From: DATFDN01 sp963818885
GTDB lineage: Bacteria; Pseudomonadota; Alphaproteobacteria; Acetobacterales; Acetobacteraceae
Direction of reading: 5' to 3'
DNA length: 64,000 bases
NCBI GenBank assembly: GCA_963818885.1
Contig: CAWFTP010000003.1
Location: forward strand, 1,116,001 to 1,180,000
Made by a program: the position numbers and the translations under genes. The notes below the pieces were generated by a model that made no database searches, had not been told where the DNA came from, and was given only the letters and a program-made list of their open reading frames with translations. This document shows, in pieces, positions 19,122 through 28,547 of this stretch. The number at the start of each line of letters is the position of its first letter. The stretch's first letter is position 1.

Positions 19122-20599
19122 GCATCGGCGTGGACCGCTGGCAGAGCGTCGAAACGCGCAGCCTTCTCGATCGTGGCGGCGACGGCGAACACCGTCTCCT
19201 CGTCGAACGGCCGGCCGATTACCTGCAAGCCGAGCGGCAGCCCGTTGACGTCGAGCCCGGCCGGAACTGAGATCGCCGGCACGCCCGCAAGGTCTGCGGA
19301 GACGGTGAACAGGTCGTTCAGATACATCTTCACCGGATCGTCGGTGACCTCGTCATGGGCGAACGCTGCGGACGGTGTGACCGGCGTCAGCAGCGCATCG
19401 ACCTTGGCGAACGCCTCGGTGAAGTCGCGCAGGATCAGCGCCCGCACCTTCTGCGCCCGCAGATAATACGCGTCGTAATACCCGGCCGAGAGCACATACG
19501 TCCCGATCAGAACGCGCCGGCGCACCTCCGCGCCGAATCCCTCGGCGCGGGTATGCTCGTAGAGCTCGCGCAAATCCTCGCCCTCTTTGGCGCGGAACCC
19601 GAAGCGCACGCCGTCATAGCGTGCGAGATTCGACGACGCCTCCGCCGGCGCGACGATATAATAGGTGGGAAGCCCGTATTTCGTGTGCGGCAGCGATATG
19701 TCGACGACCTCGGCCCCGGCATCGCGCAGCCAATCGGCACCTTGGCGCCATAGCGCCTCGATCTCCGCCGGCATTCCTTCGGCGCGATACTCCCGGGGAA
19801 TGCCGACGCGCAAGCCCTTCACCCCGCGCGCGCAGGCAGCGGCGAAGTCGGGCACCGGCACATCCGCGCTCGTGCTGTCCTTCGGATCGTGCCCCGCCAT
19901 CGAGCCGAGCAGGATCGCGCAATCCTCGACCGTCCGCGCGAATGGACCGGGATGATCGAGCGAGGAGGCGAACGCGACCACGCCCCAGCGCGAGCAGCGC
20001 CCATAGGTCGGCTTCAGCCCGACGATGCCGCAGAACGCCGCCGGCTGACGGATCGACCCGCCCGTGTCGGTTCCCGTTGCGCCGAGCGCCAGGCGCGCCG
20101 CCACCGCCGCCGCCGAGCCGCCGGAGGATCCGCCCGGCACCAGTGCCGTGTTGTCGCCGTGGCGGCGCTTCCACGGGTTCTCCACCGGGCCGAACGCCGA
20201 GTTCAGATTGGAGGAGCCCATCGCGAACTCGTCCATGTTGGTCTTGCCGAGGAAGATCGCGCCGTCGCGCAGCAGGTTGGCCGTCACCGTGCTCTCGTAC
20301 GGCGGCACGAACGGGCCGAGGATGCGGCTCGCCGCCGTGGCCCGCACGCCCTTGGTGCAGAACAGGTCCTTGATGCCGAGCGGAATCCCGGTCAGCGCCC
20401 GCGCCTCCTTGCGCGCGATCGCCGCGTCCGCCTCGTCGGCCCGGGCGAGCGCCTGCTCGGCGGTGACGGTGAGGAACGCATTCAGCCGAGCGTTGAGCCG
20501 GTCCACCGCCGCGAGATGCGCCTCGGTCAGCGCGCGGGCGGTGAAGTCGCCGCGATCGAGCCCCGCGCGCGCCTTGGTGATGGTGAGATCGGTCAGCAT
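19118..20599 (-). CDS. gatA: Aspartyl/glutamyl-tRNA(Asn/Gln) amidotransferase subunit A
   Basis: A 493-residue amidase-signature protein. The Ser-cisSer-Lys triad is visible: Lys in GIKDLFCTKG, then GGSSGGSAAAVAA and TDTGGSIRQPAAFCG, which carry the two serines. GatA frees ammonia from glutamine for GatB. The ATG at 20599 overlaps the gatC stop (TGATG), so translation is probably coupled. The C-terminus runs into the palindromic repeat, so its last residues are repeat-encoded. Confidence 0.96.
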   Translation of the reverse strand: MLTDLTITKARAGLDRGDFTARALTEAHLAAVDRLNARLNAFLTVTAEQALARADEADAAIARKEARALTGIPLGIKDLFCTKGVRATAASRILGPFVPPYESTVTANLLRDGAIFLGKTNMDEFAMGSSNLNSAFGPVENPWKRRHGDNTALVPGGSSGGSAAAVAARLALGATGTDTGGSIRQPAAFCGIVGLKPTYGRCSRWGVVAFASSLDHPGPFARTVEDCAILLGSMAGHDPKDSTSADVPVPDFAAACARGVKGLRVGIPREYRAEGMPAEIEALWRQGADWLRDAGAEVVDISLPHTKYGLPTYYIVAPAEASSNLARYDGVRFGFRAKEGEDLRELYEHTRAEGFGAEVRRRVLIGTYVLSAGYYDAYYLRAQKVRALILRDFTEAFAKVDALLTPVTPSAAFAHDEVTDDPVKMYLNDLFTVSADLAGVPAISVPAGLDVNGLPLGLQVIGRPFDEETVFAVAATIEKAARFDALPAVHADA

Positions 20600-20886
20600 C
20601 ACTCGACGACCTTGGGAACGGCGAAGTAGTCGCCGATCCGCTCCGGCGCGTTCGCCAGCACGGCCTCGGCGTAGCCGCTGTCCGTCACGACGTCCTCGCG
20701 CATCTTGAGCGCCATGTGCGCGGCACCGGTGATCGGATCGACGCCCTCGACATCGACCTCATTCAGCTGCTCGACCCAGCCCAGGATCGCGTTCAGCTCC
20801 GCCTGCAACGGCACGACCTCTTCATCCTCCAGGCGGATGCGGGCGAGCAGCGCTATGCGGCGGACGGTCGCTGGGTCAAGCGGCAT
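20599..20886 (-). CDS. gatC: Aspartyl/glutamyl-tRNA(Asn/Gln) amidotransferase subunit C
   Basis: The start at 20886 gives the standard 95-residue GatC, beginning LDPATVRRIALLARIRL and ending RIGDYFAVPKVVE. LNAILGWVEQLNEVDVEGVDP is the conserved middle helix and loop. It is first in the gatCAB operon, which runs leftwards. It is divergent from ruvX with 43 bases in between, an arrangement common in Alphaproteobacteria. Confidence 0.95.
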   Translation of the reverse strand: MPLDPATVRRIALLARIRLEDEEVVPLQAELNAILGWVEQLNEVDVEGVDPITGAAHMALKMREDVVTDSGYAEAVLANAPERIGDYFAVPKVVE

Positions 20887-20929
20887 GGTGTGCGTTGGCT
20901 CCGGGAAAGCGCGGGGTATAACGGCCGGC

Positions 20930-21400
20930 ATGGCGCTCTTCAACGTGGCGGAGCTGCGTGCCCGGCTGCGGAAGGGCCAGCGGCTGATCGGCATCGACCC
21001 GGGCGCCCGCCAGATCGGCCTCGCGCTGTCGGACGTGACGCTGACGCTCGCCACCCCGTATTCGACGGTCAAGCGTCGCAAGCTGAAGGAGAACGCCGCC
21101 GAGATCGCCGCCATTGCCTGCAAAGAGGATGCCGGCGGCCTCCTCATCGGCTGGCCGCTGTCGATGGATGGCACAGTTGGCCCGGCGGCGCAGGCGGTGC
21201 GCGACTGGGCGACGGCGCTGTCGGAGGCGACGGAATTACCGGCGGCGCTCTGGGACGAGCGTCTGTCGAGCGCCGCGGTGAACCGGTTCCTGATCGGCGA
21301 GGCCGACCTCAGCCGCGCCAGACGCGCGGACGCGGTCGACCGTGCCGCAGCGGCCTGGATCCTGCAGTCGGCCCTCGATGCCTCGCGTCAGATGCCATAG
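20930..21400 (+). CDS. ruvX: RuvX/YqgF, putative pre-16S rRNA nuclease or Holliday junction resolvase
   Basis: A 156-residue RNase H-fold protein. The first catalytic Asp is in LIGIDPGARQIGLALSD. The strand GLLIGWPLSMDGTVGPAAQAVRDW follows, then WDERLSSAAVNRFLI with the second acidic residue, and ADAVDRAAAAWILQSALD with the last acidic residue. Family members mature the 5' end of 16S rRNA (YqgF). The 3' end overlaps the convergent cbtA by 13 bases. The longer open frame upstream, through gatC on the other strand, is not coding. Confidence 0.93.
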   Translation: MALFNVAELRARLRKGQRLIGIDPGARQIGLALSDVTLTLATPYSTVKRRKLKENAAEIAAIACKEDAGGLLIGWPLSMDGTVGPAAQAVRDWATALSEATELPAALWDERLSSAAVNRFLIGEADLSRARRADAVDRAAAAWILQSALDASRQMP

Positions 21401-22125
21401 GAGGCCAGGCGTGGGCGCCCTGCCCGGCTACGTGCCGCCCGCTCCGTCAGCCAGCCGAAGCCAAGCCCCAGCGTCGTCCACATGACCAGCTGCGTCCCCA
21501 GCGAGGCGACACGGAAGGACCACAGTACGTCGGCTGGGAAGCCTGTGGGCACCTCGTCGATTACCGGGAGCAGGTACTGGGCAAGGGCGATGACGACGAG
21601 ATAGGCCGCGATCGCGGTCAGCGCGGCGGGCCATGGCTCATGCCGCGCTGCAAGAAGCCGGCGCCACAACAGGCCAGCGCCGGTCATCGCCACGACGGAG
21701 ATCAGGATCATCAGGAAGAACAGCGCGGTGCGCGGCCCGATCGTCGCCGGTTCTCCGATCGCCGGCGGGTTGGCCGGGTATTTCAGGATCGGCACGAGGT
21801 AGATGCCGACGAACCCGGCTCCGGCCAGCAGCGCCGAGAGCGCGCGCGGACCGATCCGCCCGATCCGTCCGTTCACCGCGGCGAACACGAGCGCGAACAA
21901 GCCGCCGAACGCCGCGCCATAGACCACGACGCCGGTGAACAGGCCGGCGCCCGCCTGCACGCGCCGGCTCACCAGCTCCGGCTCCTCATGTCCGGCGTGG
22001 GCGCGGGTCTCAAAGGCGATCGCGCGATCGACCTGCGGCTCGCCGACGATCTTGGCGAAGCCGAAGGCGAGCAGCCCAGCGAGAAAACCCACCAGCATCC
22101 CGCGGATCAGGAGCGTCCGGACCAT
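21388..22125 (-). CDS. cbtA: CbtA, cobalt transporter membrane subunit
   Basis: A 245-residue membrane protein with about six hydrophobic segments, starting LLIRGMLVGFLAGLLAFGFAK, followed by the conserved loop VGEPQVDRAIAFE, then GVVVYGAAFGGLFALVFA. These are features of the CbtA family, which is thought to import cobalt for cobalamin synthesis. Its ATG overlaps the cbtB stop (ATGA), so the two are translationally coupled. The 3' end overlaps ruvX by 13 bases. Confidence 0.9.
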   Translation of the reverse strand: MVRTLLIRGMLVGFLAGLLAFGFAKIVGEPQVDRAIAFETRAHAGHEEPELVSRRVQAGAGLFTGVVVYGAAFGGLFALVFAAVNGRIGRIGPRALSALLAGAGFVGIYLVPILKYPANPPAIGEPATIGPRTALFFLMILISVVAMTGAGLLWRRLLAARHEPWPAALTAIAAYLVVIALAQYLLPVIDEVPTGFPADVLWSFRVASLGTQLVMWTTLGLGFGWLTERAARSRAGRPRLASYGI

Positions 22126-22331
22126 CAGTGGCAGGGGAAGCCCAGCAGGTGTCGCCCGTCATGCACGAATTCGTGGATGTACATGCCGGGGATCAGCGAC
22201 GTCGCCCCCTCCTCGGCGCCGACGAAATAGAGCGCGAGCAGGAGCAGGGCCGCGAACAGCAGCCAGGGCAGTATCGCGCGCAGCGGGATCGGCGTGGATT
22301 GGGAAATCGGACCAAGGGAAATGTCGGACAC
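22125..22331 (-). CDS. cbtB: CbtB, small cobalt transporter subunit
   Basis: A 68-residue protein with one membrane helix (PWLLFAALLLLALYFVG) and the His-rich C-terminus IHEFVHDGRHLLGFPCH. That tail is the CbtB hallmark and probably binds cobalt. The GTG start at 22331 is preceded by AAGGAG with a seven-base spacer. It leads the cbtBA operon. A structured leader at 22371-22408 lies just upstream. Confidence 0.9.
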   Translation of the reverse strand: MSDISLGPISQSTPIPLRAILPWLLFAALLLLALYFVGAEEGATSLIPGMYIHEFVHDGRHLLGFPCH

Positions 22332-22370
22332 GCACGCGCTCCTTGACGCCCCACCGACCCTACGAACCCA

Positions 22371-22408
22371 ACCCTGCTTACGTCAATGAAGCCTCGCTTC
22401 AGCAGGGT
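22371..22408 (-). promoter_or_regulatory. Structured palindrome in the cbtBA leader/promoter
   Basis: A seven-base outer stem (22371-22377 with 22402-22408) encloses a six-base hairpin (22387-22392 with 22396-22401, three-base loop), with a nine-base one-sided bulge. Read on the minus strand the bulge reads TTGACGTAA, a possible -35 box, and a weak TAGGGT lies about 18 bases further. The palindrome could be a repressor operator on the cbtBA promoter or an RNA structure. No cobalamin-riboswitch consensus is seen. Confidence 0.45.
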
Positions 22409-22475
22409 GCCATCACGCGAAGAAGCAGCACGAATCAGAACCACGGCAAACCAAACCAACCGCCTCCCCTGGATT

Positions 22476-22494
22476 CGGCTATATCCGATAGCCG
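22476..22494. promoter_or_regulatory. Short perfect inverted repeat upstream of the flavin monooxygenase gene
   Basis: CGGCTAT at 22476-22482 and ATAGCCG at 22488-22494 are exact inverted copies around a five-base centre. The repeat lies 18 bases before the ATG of the next gene and just ahead of its Shine-Dalgarno region. It may be an operator site or an mRNA hairpin controlling translation. Confidence 0.4.
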
Positions 22495-22512
22495 GCACCT
22501 GAGGAGGGGGGC

Positions 22513-23640
22513 ATGTCCGTGGTAAAGACAGTCCTTGTTGTCGGAGGCGGTCTCGCCGGACTCTCGCTGGCGCGCGCGCTGCACCAGCAAGGGCTCACGG
22601 TGGAAGTGATCGAGCGCAGCACCGAGTGGCGTGCCGAAGGCGGCGGCATCGCGGTCCAACCCAATGGAATGCGCATCTTGCGGTCGCTCGGACTTGGCGT
22701 TGCCGTGGAGCAGCACGGCGAACGTTTACAGTGCTGGTCCTTCTGCGACCAGGATGGCAGGATCCTGTCCAGCAATGATCTTGAAGACCTGTGGGGCGAT
22801 ACTGGGCCCTTCATCGGGATCGAGCGTATGCGCCTGCAGCAAATTCTGGTCGGCGGCATCGCTGGTTTGCCCCGCCGCCTAGGCACCGGGATCCGCAGCC
22901 TGACGCAGCGCGACGACCACATCTCGGTCGTTTTCAGCGATGGCTCGCTCGGAACCTACGATCTTGTGGTAGGCGCGGATGGTATAGCATCCGCGGTGCG
23001 CCAATTGACCTTCGAGACGATCTCGCCGACCTACACGGGCGCAATGGCATGGCGAAGCATCGCGCCGATTCGCCCGCGCGATCTCACAAATCTGCAATTC
23101 CTGCTTGGCGAGGGCTGCTTTTTCGGGCTCTGTCCCGTTGCCGACGGGCGCACCTATGGCTTTGGCAACGTAACAGGACCTCGAACTCACGAGCCGATCG
23201 TCGGCCGGCTCGATCGGCTGCGCCACCACTTCGTCGGGTTCGCGGAAATCGTGCAGGATTACCTGCAAGCATTAACAACCGACGAAGAGATCCATTGTGG
23301 CCCCGTCGATTGGGTCGCTCTCGATCGATGGCATGTTGGCCGGGTAATTCTAATCGGTGATGCCGCACACGCGAGTTCGCCGATGATGGGACAAGGCGGC
23401 TGCATGGCGATGGAGGACGCGTGGGTGCTAGCCGAAAGGCTGGTGAACTGCGGTAGCTTGCCCGAGGCACTCGCCTCCTTTGTGGCCCGGAGATTGCCGC
23501 GCATGCGCTGGGTCCATCAGGAAAGCGCCGCTGTCGCTGCCAGCTTCCAGCTTCCCTCGACCGTGCGGAATGACGCCTTGCGGCGAGTCGGTGCCCAAAT
23601 GTTCCGGACCAGGTTTCAGCCGCTGCTACCGGACCCGTAA
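22513..23640 (+). CDS. FAD-dependent aromatic monooxygenase (salicylate hydroxylase-like)
   Basis: A 375-residue class A flavoprotein. LVVGGGLAGLSLARALHQ is the FAD Rossmann motif, LVVGADGIASAVR the DG motif, and LIGDAAHASSPMMGQGGCMAMEDA the GD motif. The ATG follows AGGAGG. Members hydroxylate aromatic acids with NAD(P)H and oxygen; the exact substrate is unknown. Codon use appears less GC-biased than in its neighbours, for example many CAA, GCA and AAT codons, which hints at later acquisition. The 3' end overlaps the convergent small gene by 15 bases. Confidence 0.83.
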   Translation: MSVVKTVLVVGGGLAGLSLARALHQQGLTVEVIERSTEWRAEGGGIAVQPNGMRILRSLGLGVAVEQHGERLQCWSFCDQDGRILSSNDLEDLWGDTGPFIGIERMRLQQILVGGIAGLPRRLGTGIRSLTQRDDHISVVFSDGSLGTYDLVVGADGIASAVRQLTFETISPTYTGAMAWRSIAPIRPRDLTNLQFLLGEGCFFGLCPVADGRTYGFGNVTGPRTHEPIVGRLDRLRHHFVGFAEIVQDYLQALTTDEEIHCGPVDWVALDRWHVGRVILIGDAAHASSPMMGQGGCMAMEDAWVLAERLVNCGSLPEALASFVARRLPRMRWVHQESAAVAASFQLPSTVRNDALRRVGAQMFRTRFQPLLPDP

Positions 23641-24030
23641 GCATTTTCTCCGAACTGACCGGTTTGAGCGCACCGCCGTCGCGCGCGTCTGGGGTTTCGC
23701 TGGTGCACAATTCTTGAGTTTTGCAGGCCTTCCGCACGAGGCGAACGGGCTCAGGAGGCGAAGCGAGCCACTCTTGGCGAACTTTGCAGTCCCTATGAAG
23801 ACCCGCTGCAATTCCGGGTCCTGGGGAAAGAGCGCCTGCGCCTTCGCGTACGCTGCGGCATCGGCGTACGTTGCGATCACCAGCCAGTCGCCCTCATTCG
23901 GACCGGTTTGAAAGCGACTGAGCCGATAGCCGACCCCGTGTCTGAGATAGATGGCTTTCAAGGTTTGGGCCAAGGTCGCACATTCCTCGATAGCGCCGCC
24001 CCGGTAGTGAGAGATCGCTGAGAGCGTCAT
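23626..24030 (-). CDS. Small dimeric alpha/beta-barrel protein (monooxygenase-fold, possible)
   Basis: The start at 24030 gives 134 residues; the frame is open upstream but without homology. The first 85 residues look like a ferredoxin-like dimeric barrel: LSAISHYRGGAIEECATLAQTLKAIY with a later strand GDWLVIATYADAAAYAKAQ and the final DPELQRVFIGTAKFA. The Arg- and Lys-rich C-terminal tail, which overlaps the monooxygenase gene, looks non-native and may be read-through. It is probably a partner in small-molecule metabolism; function unknown. Confidence 0.55.
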   Translation of the reverse strand: MTLSAISHYRGGAIEECATLAQTLKAIYLRHGVGYRLSRFQTGPNEGDWLVIATYADAAAYAKAQALFPQDPELQRVFIGTAKFAKSGSLRLLSPFASCGRPAKLKNCAPAKPQTRATAVRSNRSVRRKCLRVR

Positions 24031-24082
24031 CCGATCCCCTCCCGATTGCAAAGCCGCGGGTCCTGAACAGGCCCGAATTCGA

Positions 24083-25150
24083 CTACGGCAGGAACAGCGC
24101 GCGTGCGTTCCCGCCCGCGATCGCCGTCCTCGTTGCCTCGTCCAGTCCGGCCAGATGCCCCAGCGGCTCGTACTCGCCCATGTCATACGGATAGTCGGTG
24201 CCCATCAGCACATGCTCGGCACCGAGTAGCGCGATCAGCGCGGCGAGTTGGTGCTCGGTGAAGACGATCGCATCGACATAGATCCGCTTGAGATAGGTCG
24301 ACGGCGGATGCGGCAGACCACCGTGCGCGTCACTCCGCGCGCCCCAGCCGTGGTCGATGCGCCCGGAATAGGCTGGCAGGAAGCCGCCGCCATGCGCAGC
24401 CAGCAACTTCAGGCCGGGATGGCGTTCCAGCACGCCGTCGAGGATCAGGTAGTGCAGCGCGATCGTCGTATCGAGCGGGTTGCCGAGGACGTTGTTGAGG
24501 TAGAACCGGCCGAGCCGCTCCGGCTGCGTGAACCCTCCCGGATGGATCATCACCACCGTCCCGAGTTCCGCCGCCTTGGCCCAGAACGCCTCATGCGCCG
24601 GGTCGGACAACTCCCTGCCGGCGATATTGGTGAGGATCTCCACACCCTTCAGTCCGAGGACGCGGACGCACCGCTCCAACTCCTGCGCCGCGGCGCCGCC
24701 CGACTGCATCGGCACGGTTCCCATGCCGGCCAGCCGGTCGGGCCGGCGGACGACGAATTCGGCGACGCCCTCATTCACACGACGCGCGGCGGCGACGGCA
24801 ATATCGGGAGGCAGGCGGTGATAACACTGGCCGGGGGCCGGCGAGACGACCTGCATGTCCACGCCCATCGCATCCATCTCGGCGAGGCGAGTGTCGAGAT
24901 CGGTTAGGTGCCCATGCCGCTCCGCGTCCTGGCGGCGGCCCAGTACGCGCGTCTCTTCCGTGTAGAGCACCGCGCGTGCGTCGGCGGCGAGATGCGGACG
25001 GGCGAGTTCGGCGGCCTCCGGCACGAACAGATGCGCGTGCACGTCGACGGTCGGGGTTGCGGACCGTTTATCCCGGCCAGGCGCCCCGTGCGACCGCGCG
25101 GCAGTCGGCGCGTAGCGGTTCCAGGATTCGGCCATGTTCGGGCGCTCCAT
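24083..25150 (-). CDS. ACMSD-like amidohydrolase (decarboxylase/hydrolase superfamily)
   Basis: A 355-residue TIM-barrel metal enzyme. The metal motif HAH is in VDVHAHLF near residue 37, then VMIHPGGF, LLAAHGGGFLPAY and the metal aspartate in LMGTDYPYDMG. The ordering is that of amidohydrolase family 2, which includes 2-amino-3-carboxymuconate-semialdehyde decarboxylase and gamma-resorcylate decarboxylase. It could decarboxylate an aromatic catabolite, but hydrolases exist in the family. The ATG 25150 overlaps the stop of the DUF924 gene by one base (TAATG); Met 25135 is an alternative start. Confidence 0.85.
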   Translation of the reverse strand: MERPNMAESWNRYAPTAARSHGAPGRDKRSATPTVDVHAHLFVPEAAELARPHLAADARAVLYTEETRVLGRRQDAERHGHLTDLDTRLAEMDAMGVDMQVVSPAPGQCYHRLPPDIAVAAARRVNEGVAEFVVRRPDRLAGMGTVPMQSGGAAAQELERCVRVLGLKGVEILTNIAGRELSDPAHEAFWAKAAELGTVVMIHPGGFTQPERLGRFYLNNVLGNPLDTTIALHYLILDGVLERHPGLKLLAAHGGGFLPAYSGRIDHGWGARSDAHGGLPHPPSTYLKRIYVDAIVFTEHQLAALIALLGAEHVLMGTDYPYDMGEYEPLGHLAGLDEATRTAIAGGNARALFLP

Positions 25151-25713
25151 TAAAATCCGCTGCCGGGCTCGGCGAGATAGGCAAGCTCGTCCAGGGTACT
25201 TTCACGACCAAGGAAGGCGTTGCGATGGGGGAAGCGGCCGAAGCGGCGGATCACGTCGCGGTGGCGCTCGGCGTAGTCGATCGCCCGGTCCGCCAACTCG
25301 TAGGTGCCGCGCAGGCCCTCGAACAGCGCCACGGAGCGGTCCTGATCCGCAAGCTCCTCCGAGTGTTCGAACGGCAGATAGAGGAAGCTGCGCTCAAGGG
25401 GCCCGAGGGCCTGGTCATCGCCGCGCTGAACCGCCGCCGCGGCGATCTGGCGTGCCTTCGGGTCGGCCGCGAAGGCAGCCGGCGTGCCGCGATGGATGTT
25501 GCGGGAGAATTGGTCGAGCAGGATCACCAGCGCCAGCGTGCCGCGCGGCGTCGCCATCCATGCGTCGAACGCGCCCGCCCGCGCGGCTTCGAGCGCGGCG
25601 CCGAACTTCTCGCGGCACGCGGCGTCGAACGTCGCGTCGGCCTTGAACCACTTGTCACGGAACAGGGCCGGGTCACCCTCGAACCAGAACGCCAATACCT
25701 CGTCCGGCGTCAT
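25150..25713 (-). CDS. DUF924 family protein
   Basis: The start at 25713 gives 187 residues, normal for DUF924. Conserved features are VLAFWFEGDPALFRDKWF, the LALVILLDQFSRNIHRGTPAAFA block and FLYLPFEHSEELADQDRSV, followed by the late FGRFPHRNAFLGRESTLDE. The family forms an all-helical bundle of unknown function, often near redox genes. It overlaps the preceding oxidoreductase stop (ATGA) and the following amidohydrolase start, so all three are one operon. Confidence 0.88.
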   Translation of the reverse strand: MTPDEVLAFWFEGDPALFRDKWFKADATFDAACREKFGAALEAARAGAFDAWMATPRGTLALVILLDQFSRNIHRGTPAAFAADPKARQIAAAAVQRGDDQALGPLERSFLYLPFEHSEELADQDRSVALFEGLRGTYELADRAIDYAERHRDVIRRFGRFPHRNAFLGRESTLDELAYLAEPGSGF

Positions 25714-28547
25714 GCCAATGCGCGCTCCAATACGCGAACCGAATGGACCGCCTCGCGTCCGGCGAGGTCGTGGATCTGGTGGCGACAGGAGGTGCCGTCG
25801 GCGACGATGATGTCCTCCGGCGCCGCCGCGCGCACCGCCGGGATCAGCGCCGCCTCGGCCATCGCGCGCGACGCGGCCTGGGTCTCCGCCTGATAGCCGA
25901 ACGCGCCCGCCATGCCGCAGCAGGACGACTGGATCGGCTGCACCGTTAAGCTCCGGCACCTGCCGCAGCGCGGCGATGGCGGCGGGGAAGGCGCCAAAGG
26001 ATTTCTGGTGGCAATGGCCGTGGATATGCGCGGTCTGGGGAACGGAGCGCAGCGGCAGCGAGACCTTCCGCGCGATCCAGGAATTCCGAGAGCAGCATCG
26101 CCCGCCCGGCCAGCGCATCCGTCGCGGCGCCCGGCAGCAGTCGAGCGGAACTCGTCGCGCAATGTCAGCAGGCACGACGGCTCCAGCCCGATCACCGGCT
26201 GATCCCCGGACATCGCCGCGAGCGTCCGCCGCGCCTCGGCGCGCGCCGGATCGACCATGCCCGCCGCCAAGATAGGTCCTCCCGCAGCACAGCGGCCGCC
26301 GGCCGGTAGCCGGAACGCGGACCCGCAGCCCTGCTGCGCCGAGCACACGCAGCGCGGCGCGCAAATTCTCCGGCTCGAACCAGCGGTTGAACGTATCGGC
26401 GAACAGCAGCACGTCGGCCGCACCCGAGCCGGCCTCCGCGTCGCGGAATGCGTCGCGGCGGAACGCCGGCAGGCGCCGCTCCGGCGCGAAGCCGATCCGC
26501 TTCGTCACACGCCGCGCAAATCCGATACTGCGTCGCCCATGGCAAGCGCGCGGCGAGCGGCGCGAGACGCGGCAGATTCGCAAGCAAGCCGCTCGCGCGC
26601 GGCGATGCCGTGCCGCTCGGCGCGCGCCGCCAGCACCTCGATCTTCATCTTCGCCATGTCGACGCCGGTCGGACACTCCCGCCGGCAGGCCTTGCAGGAT
26701 ACGCACAGCTTCATCGCGTCGGTAAGCGCATCCGAGGCCATCGCGTCCGCACCGAGCTGCCCGCTCAGCGCGAGGCGCAGCGTGTTGGCGCGTCCGCGCG
26801 TCACGTGCTGCTCCTCCCGTGTGACGCGGAAGCTCGGGCACATCACGCCGGCATCGAAGGCGCGGCACGTGCCGTTGTTGTTGCACATCTCGACCGCGCC
26901 CAGCATCGCGCGGGGGTGCTCCGACCAGTCGAGCCTGGGCGTGAACCCGGCCGGGCCGTAGCCCGGCTTGTAGCGAAACAGCGTGCGGTCATCGAAGCGC
27001 GGCGGCCGCACGATGCGGCCGGGGTTGAGCAAGTTGGCCGGGTCGAACGCGTCCTTCACCCGCTCGAACGCGCCGACGATCCGCTGACCGAACATCGAGG
27101 CGTGGAACTCGCTGCGCGCGATGCCGTCGCCGTGCTCGCCGCTGTGCGAGCCCTTGTATTCGCGCACCAACGCAAAGCACTCCTCGGCGACCGCGCGCAT
27201 GGTGGCGACATCGACCGGGTCCTTCATGTTCAGCACCGGGCGGACGTGGAGACAGCCCACCGAAGCGTGCGCGTACCATGTCCCCTTGGTCCCGTGGCGG
27301 GCGAACACCTCGTTCAGCCGCTCGCTATAGTCGGCGAGGTCATCGAGGCGAACCGCGCAGTCCTCGATAAAGGACACCGGCTTCGCGTCTCCCTTCATCG
27401 ACATCATGATGTTGAGCCCGGCCTCCCGTACGGCGGCGATCCCCGCCTGGAACGCCGCGTCGGTCGCGCGCACGACGGCGCCGGGATAGCCGAGATCACC
27501 CATCAGCACATCGAGCTCGGCGAGCTTGGCGAGCAGCGGCGCGTCCTCGTGGCCGTGGAACTCGACGATCAGCAGGCTGTCCGGCTCGCCGATCAGCATC
27601 TGCTCGATAGTCGGGCGGTAGATCGGAATTCCACGCCCCAGATCGATCATCGTGCGATCAACGAGTTCGACAGCCTCAGGATCGAGCGTCACGATGAAGC
27701 GCGCCGCCTCCATCGCCGCGCGGAAGGTCCGGAACTGGCAGATGCCGAGCACCTTGCGCGGCTTAATCGGATGCAGGGTCAACTCGATCGCGGCCGAGAT
27801 CGCGAGCGTCCCCTCCGAGCCGACCAGCAGCCGGGCGAGGTTCAAATCCGGCGGCACCAGCGCATCCAGGTTGTACCCGCCCACCCGGCGCAGGACCTTG
27901 GGAAAGCGGGCCTCGACCTCCGCCGCCTCGGCGACGCCGAGCGCGCGTAGCCTGTCGACCAGTTCCACGATCCGGTCCGGCGCGGGCGCGGCGTCCGGAA
28001 CGCCGCCGAACCGATGCCGCGAACCGTCCGCCAGGATCGCATCGATCGCCCGCACATTGTCGGCCATCAGCCCATAGCGGATGGACTTGGAGCCGCAGGA
28101 GTTGTTGCCCGCCATCCCGCCGATCGTCGCGCGAGCGTGGGTGGAGGGGTCGACCGGGAAGAAGAGCCCATGCGGACGCAAGATTGCGTTCAGTTCACCC
28201 AGAATGATGCCGGGTTCTACAACCGCTGCGCGTGCCTCGCGGTCGACAGACAGCACACGGCGGAGACGTGTGCTACAGTCGACCACGAGGGCCCGGTTGA
28301 CCGTCTGCCCGCACTGGCTGGTGCCCCCGCCCCGGGCGAGCACCGGCACTCCCTCCTCCCGTGCCAGTGCCAGTGCGGCCATGATGTCATCAGTCGTGGC
28401 TGGCACGACGACCCCGATGGGCTCGATCTGGTAGATCGAGGCGTCGGTTGCGTACCGCCCGCGGCTCGCGGGGTCGAACAGAACCTCTCCTCGGAGTTCA
28501 CGCCGCAGGCGGATGGCGAGGGCGCTGCTGGACGAGGGGCCATTCAT
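25710..28547 (-). pseudogene. FAD-linked oxidase/Fe-S oxidoreductase fusion (GlcD-GlpC type), interrupted by about six frameshifts
   Basis: The intact first 670 residues (26505-28547) contain an FAD_binding_4 domain (LARGGGTSQCGQTVN, GGMAGNNSCGSKSIRYG), an FAD-oxidase C domain (GSHSGEHGDGIARSEF) and a 4Fe-4S cluster segment with CVSCKACRRECPTGVD. The cysteine-rich CCG domains follow in pieces: LFADTFNRWFEPEN, GLEPSCLLTLRDEF, HIHGHCHQKSF, CCGMAGAFGYQAE and the last DGTSCRHQIHDL. The pieces change frame near 26590, 26523, 26270, 26142, 26061 and 25947, always by one extra base. If repaired the protein would have about 940 residues, as in D-lactate/glycolate-type FAD/Fe-S dehydrogenases. Whether real decay or sequencing noise is unclear; noise is favoured. 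Confidence 0.75.

Noticed and set aside
22332..22512. Cobalamin riboswitch before cbtB
   Set aside because: The region lacks the conserved B12-box (CCGCAACTGT-like core) expected on the minus strand, so only a palindrome is reported.
25150..26886. Single long minus-strand protein spanning the DUF924 gene and upstream sequence
   Set aside because: The upstream part is one of several frames of the broken Fe-S oxidoreductase; only the DUF924 part from 25713 is a gene of its own in that frame.
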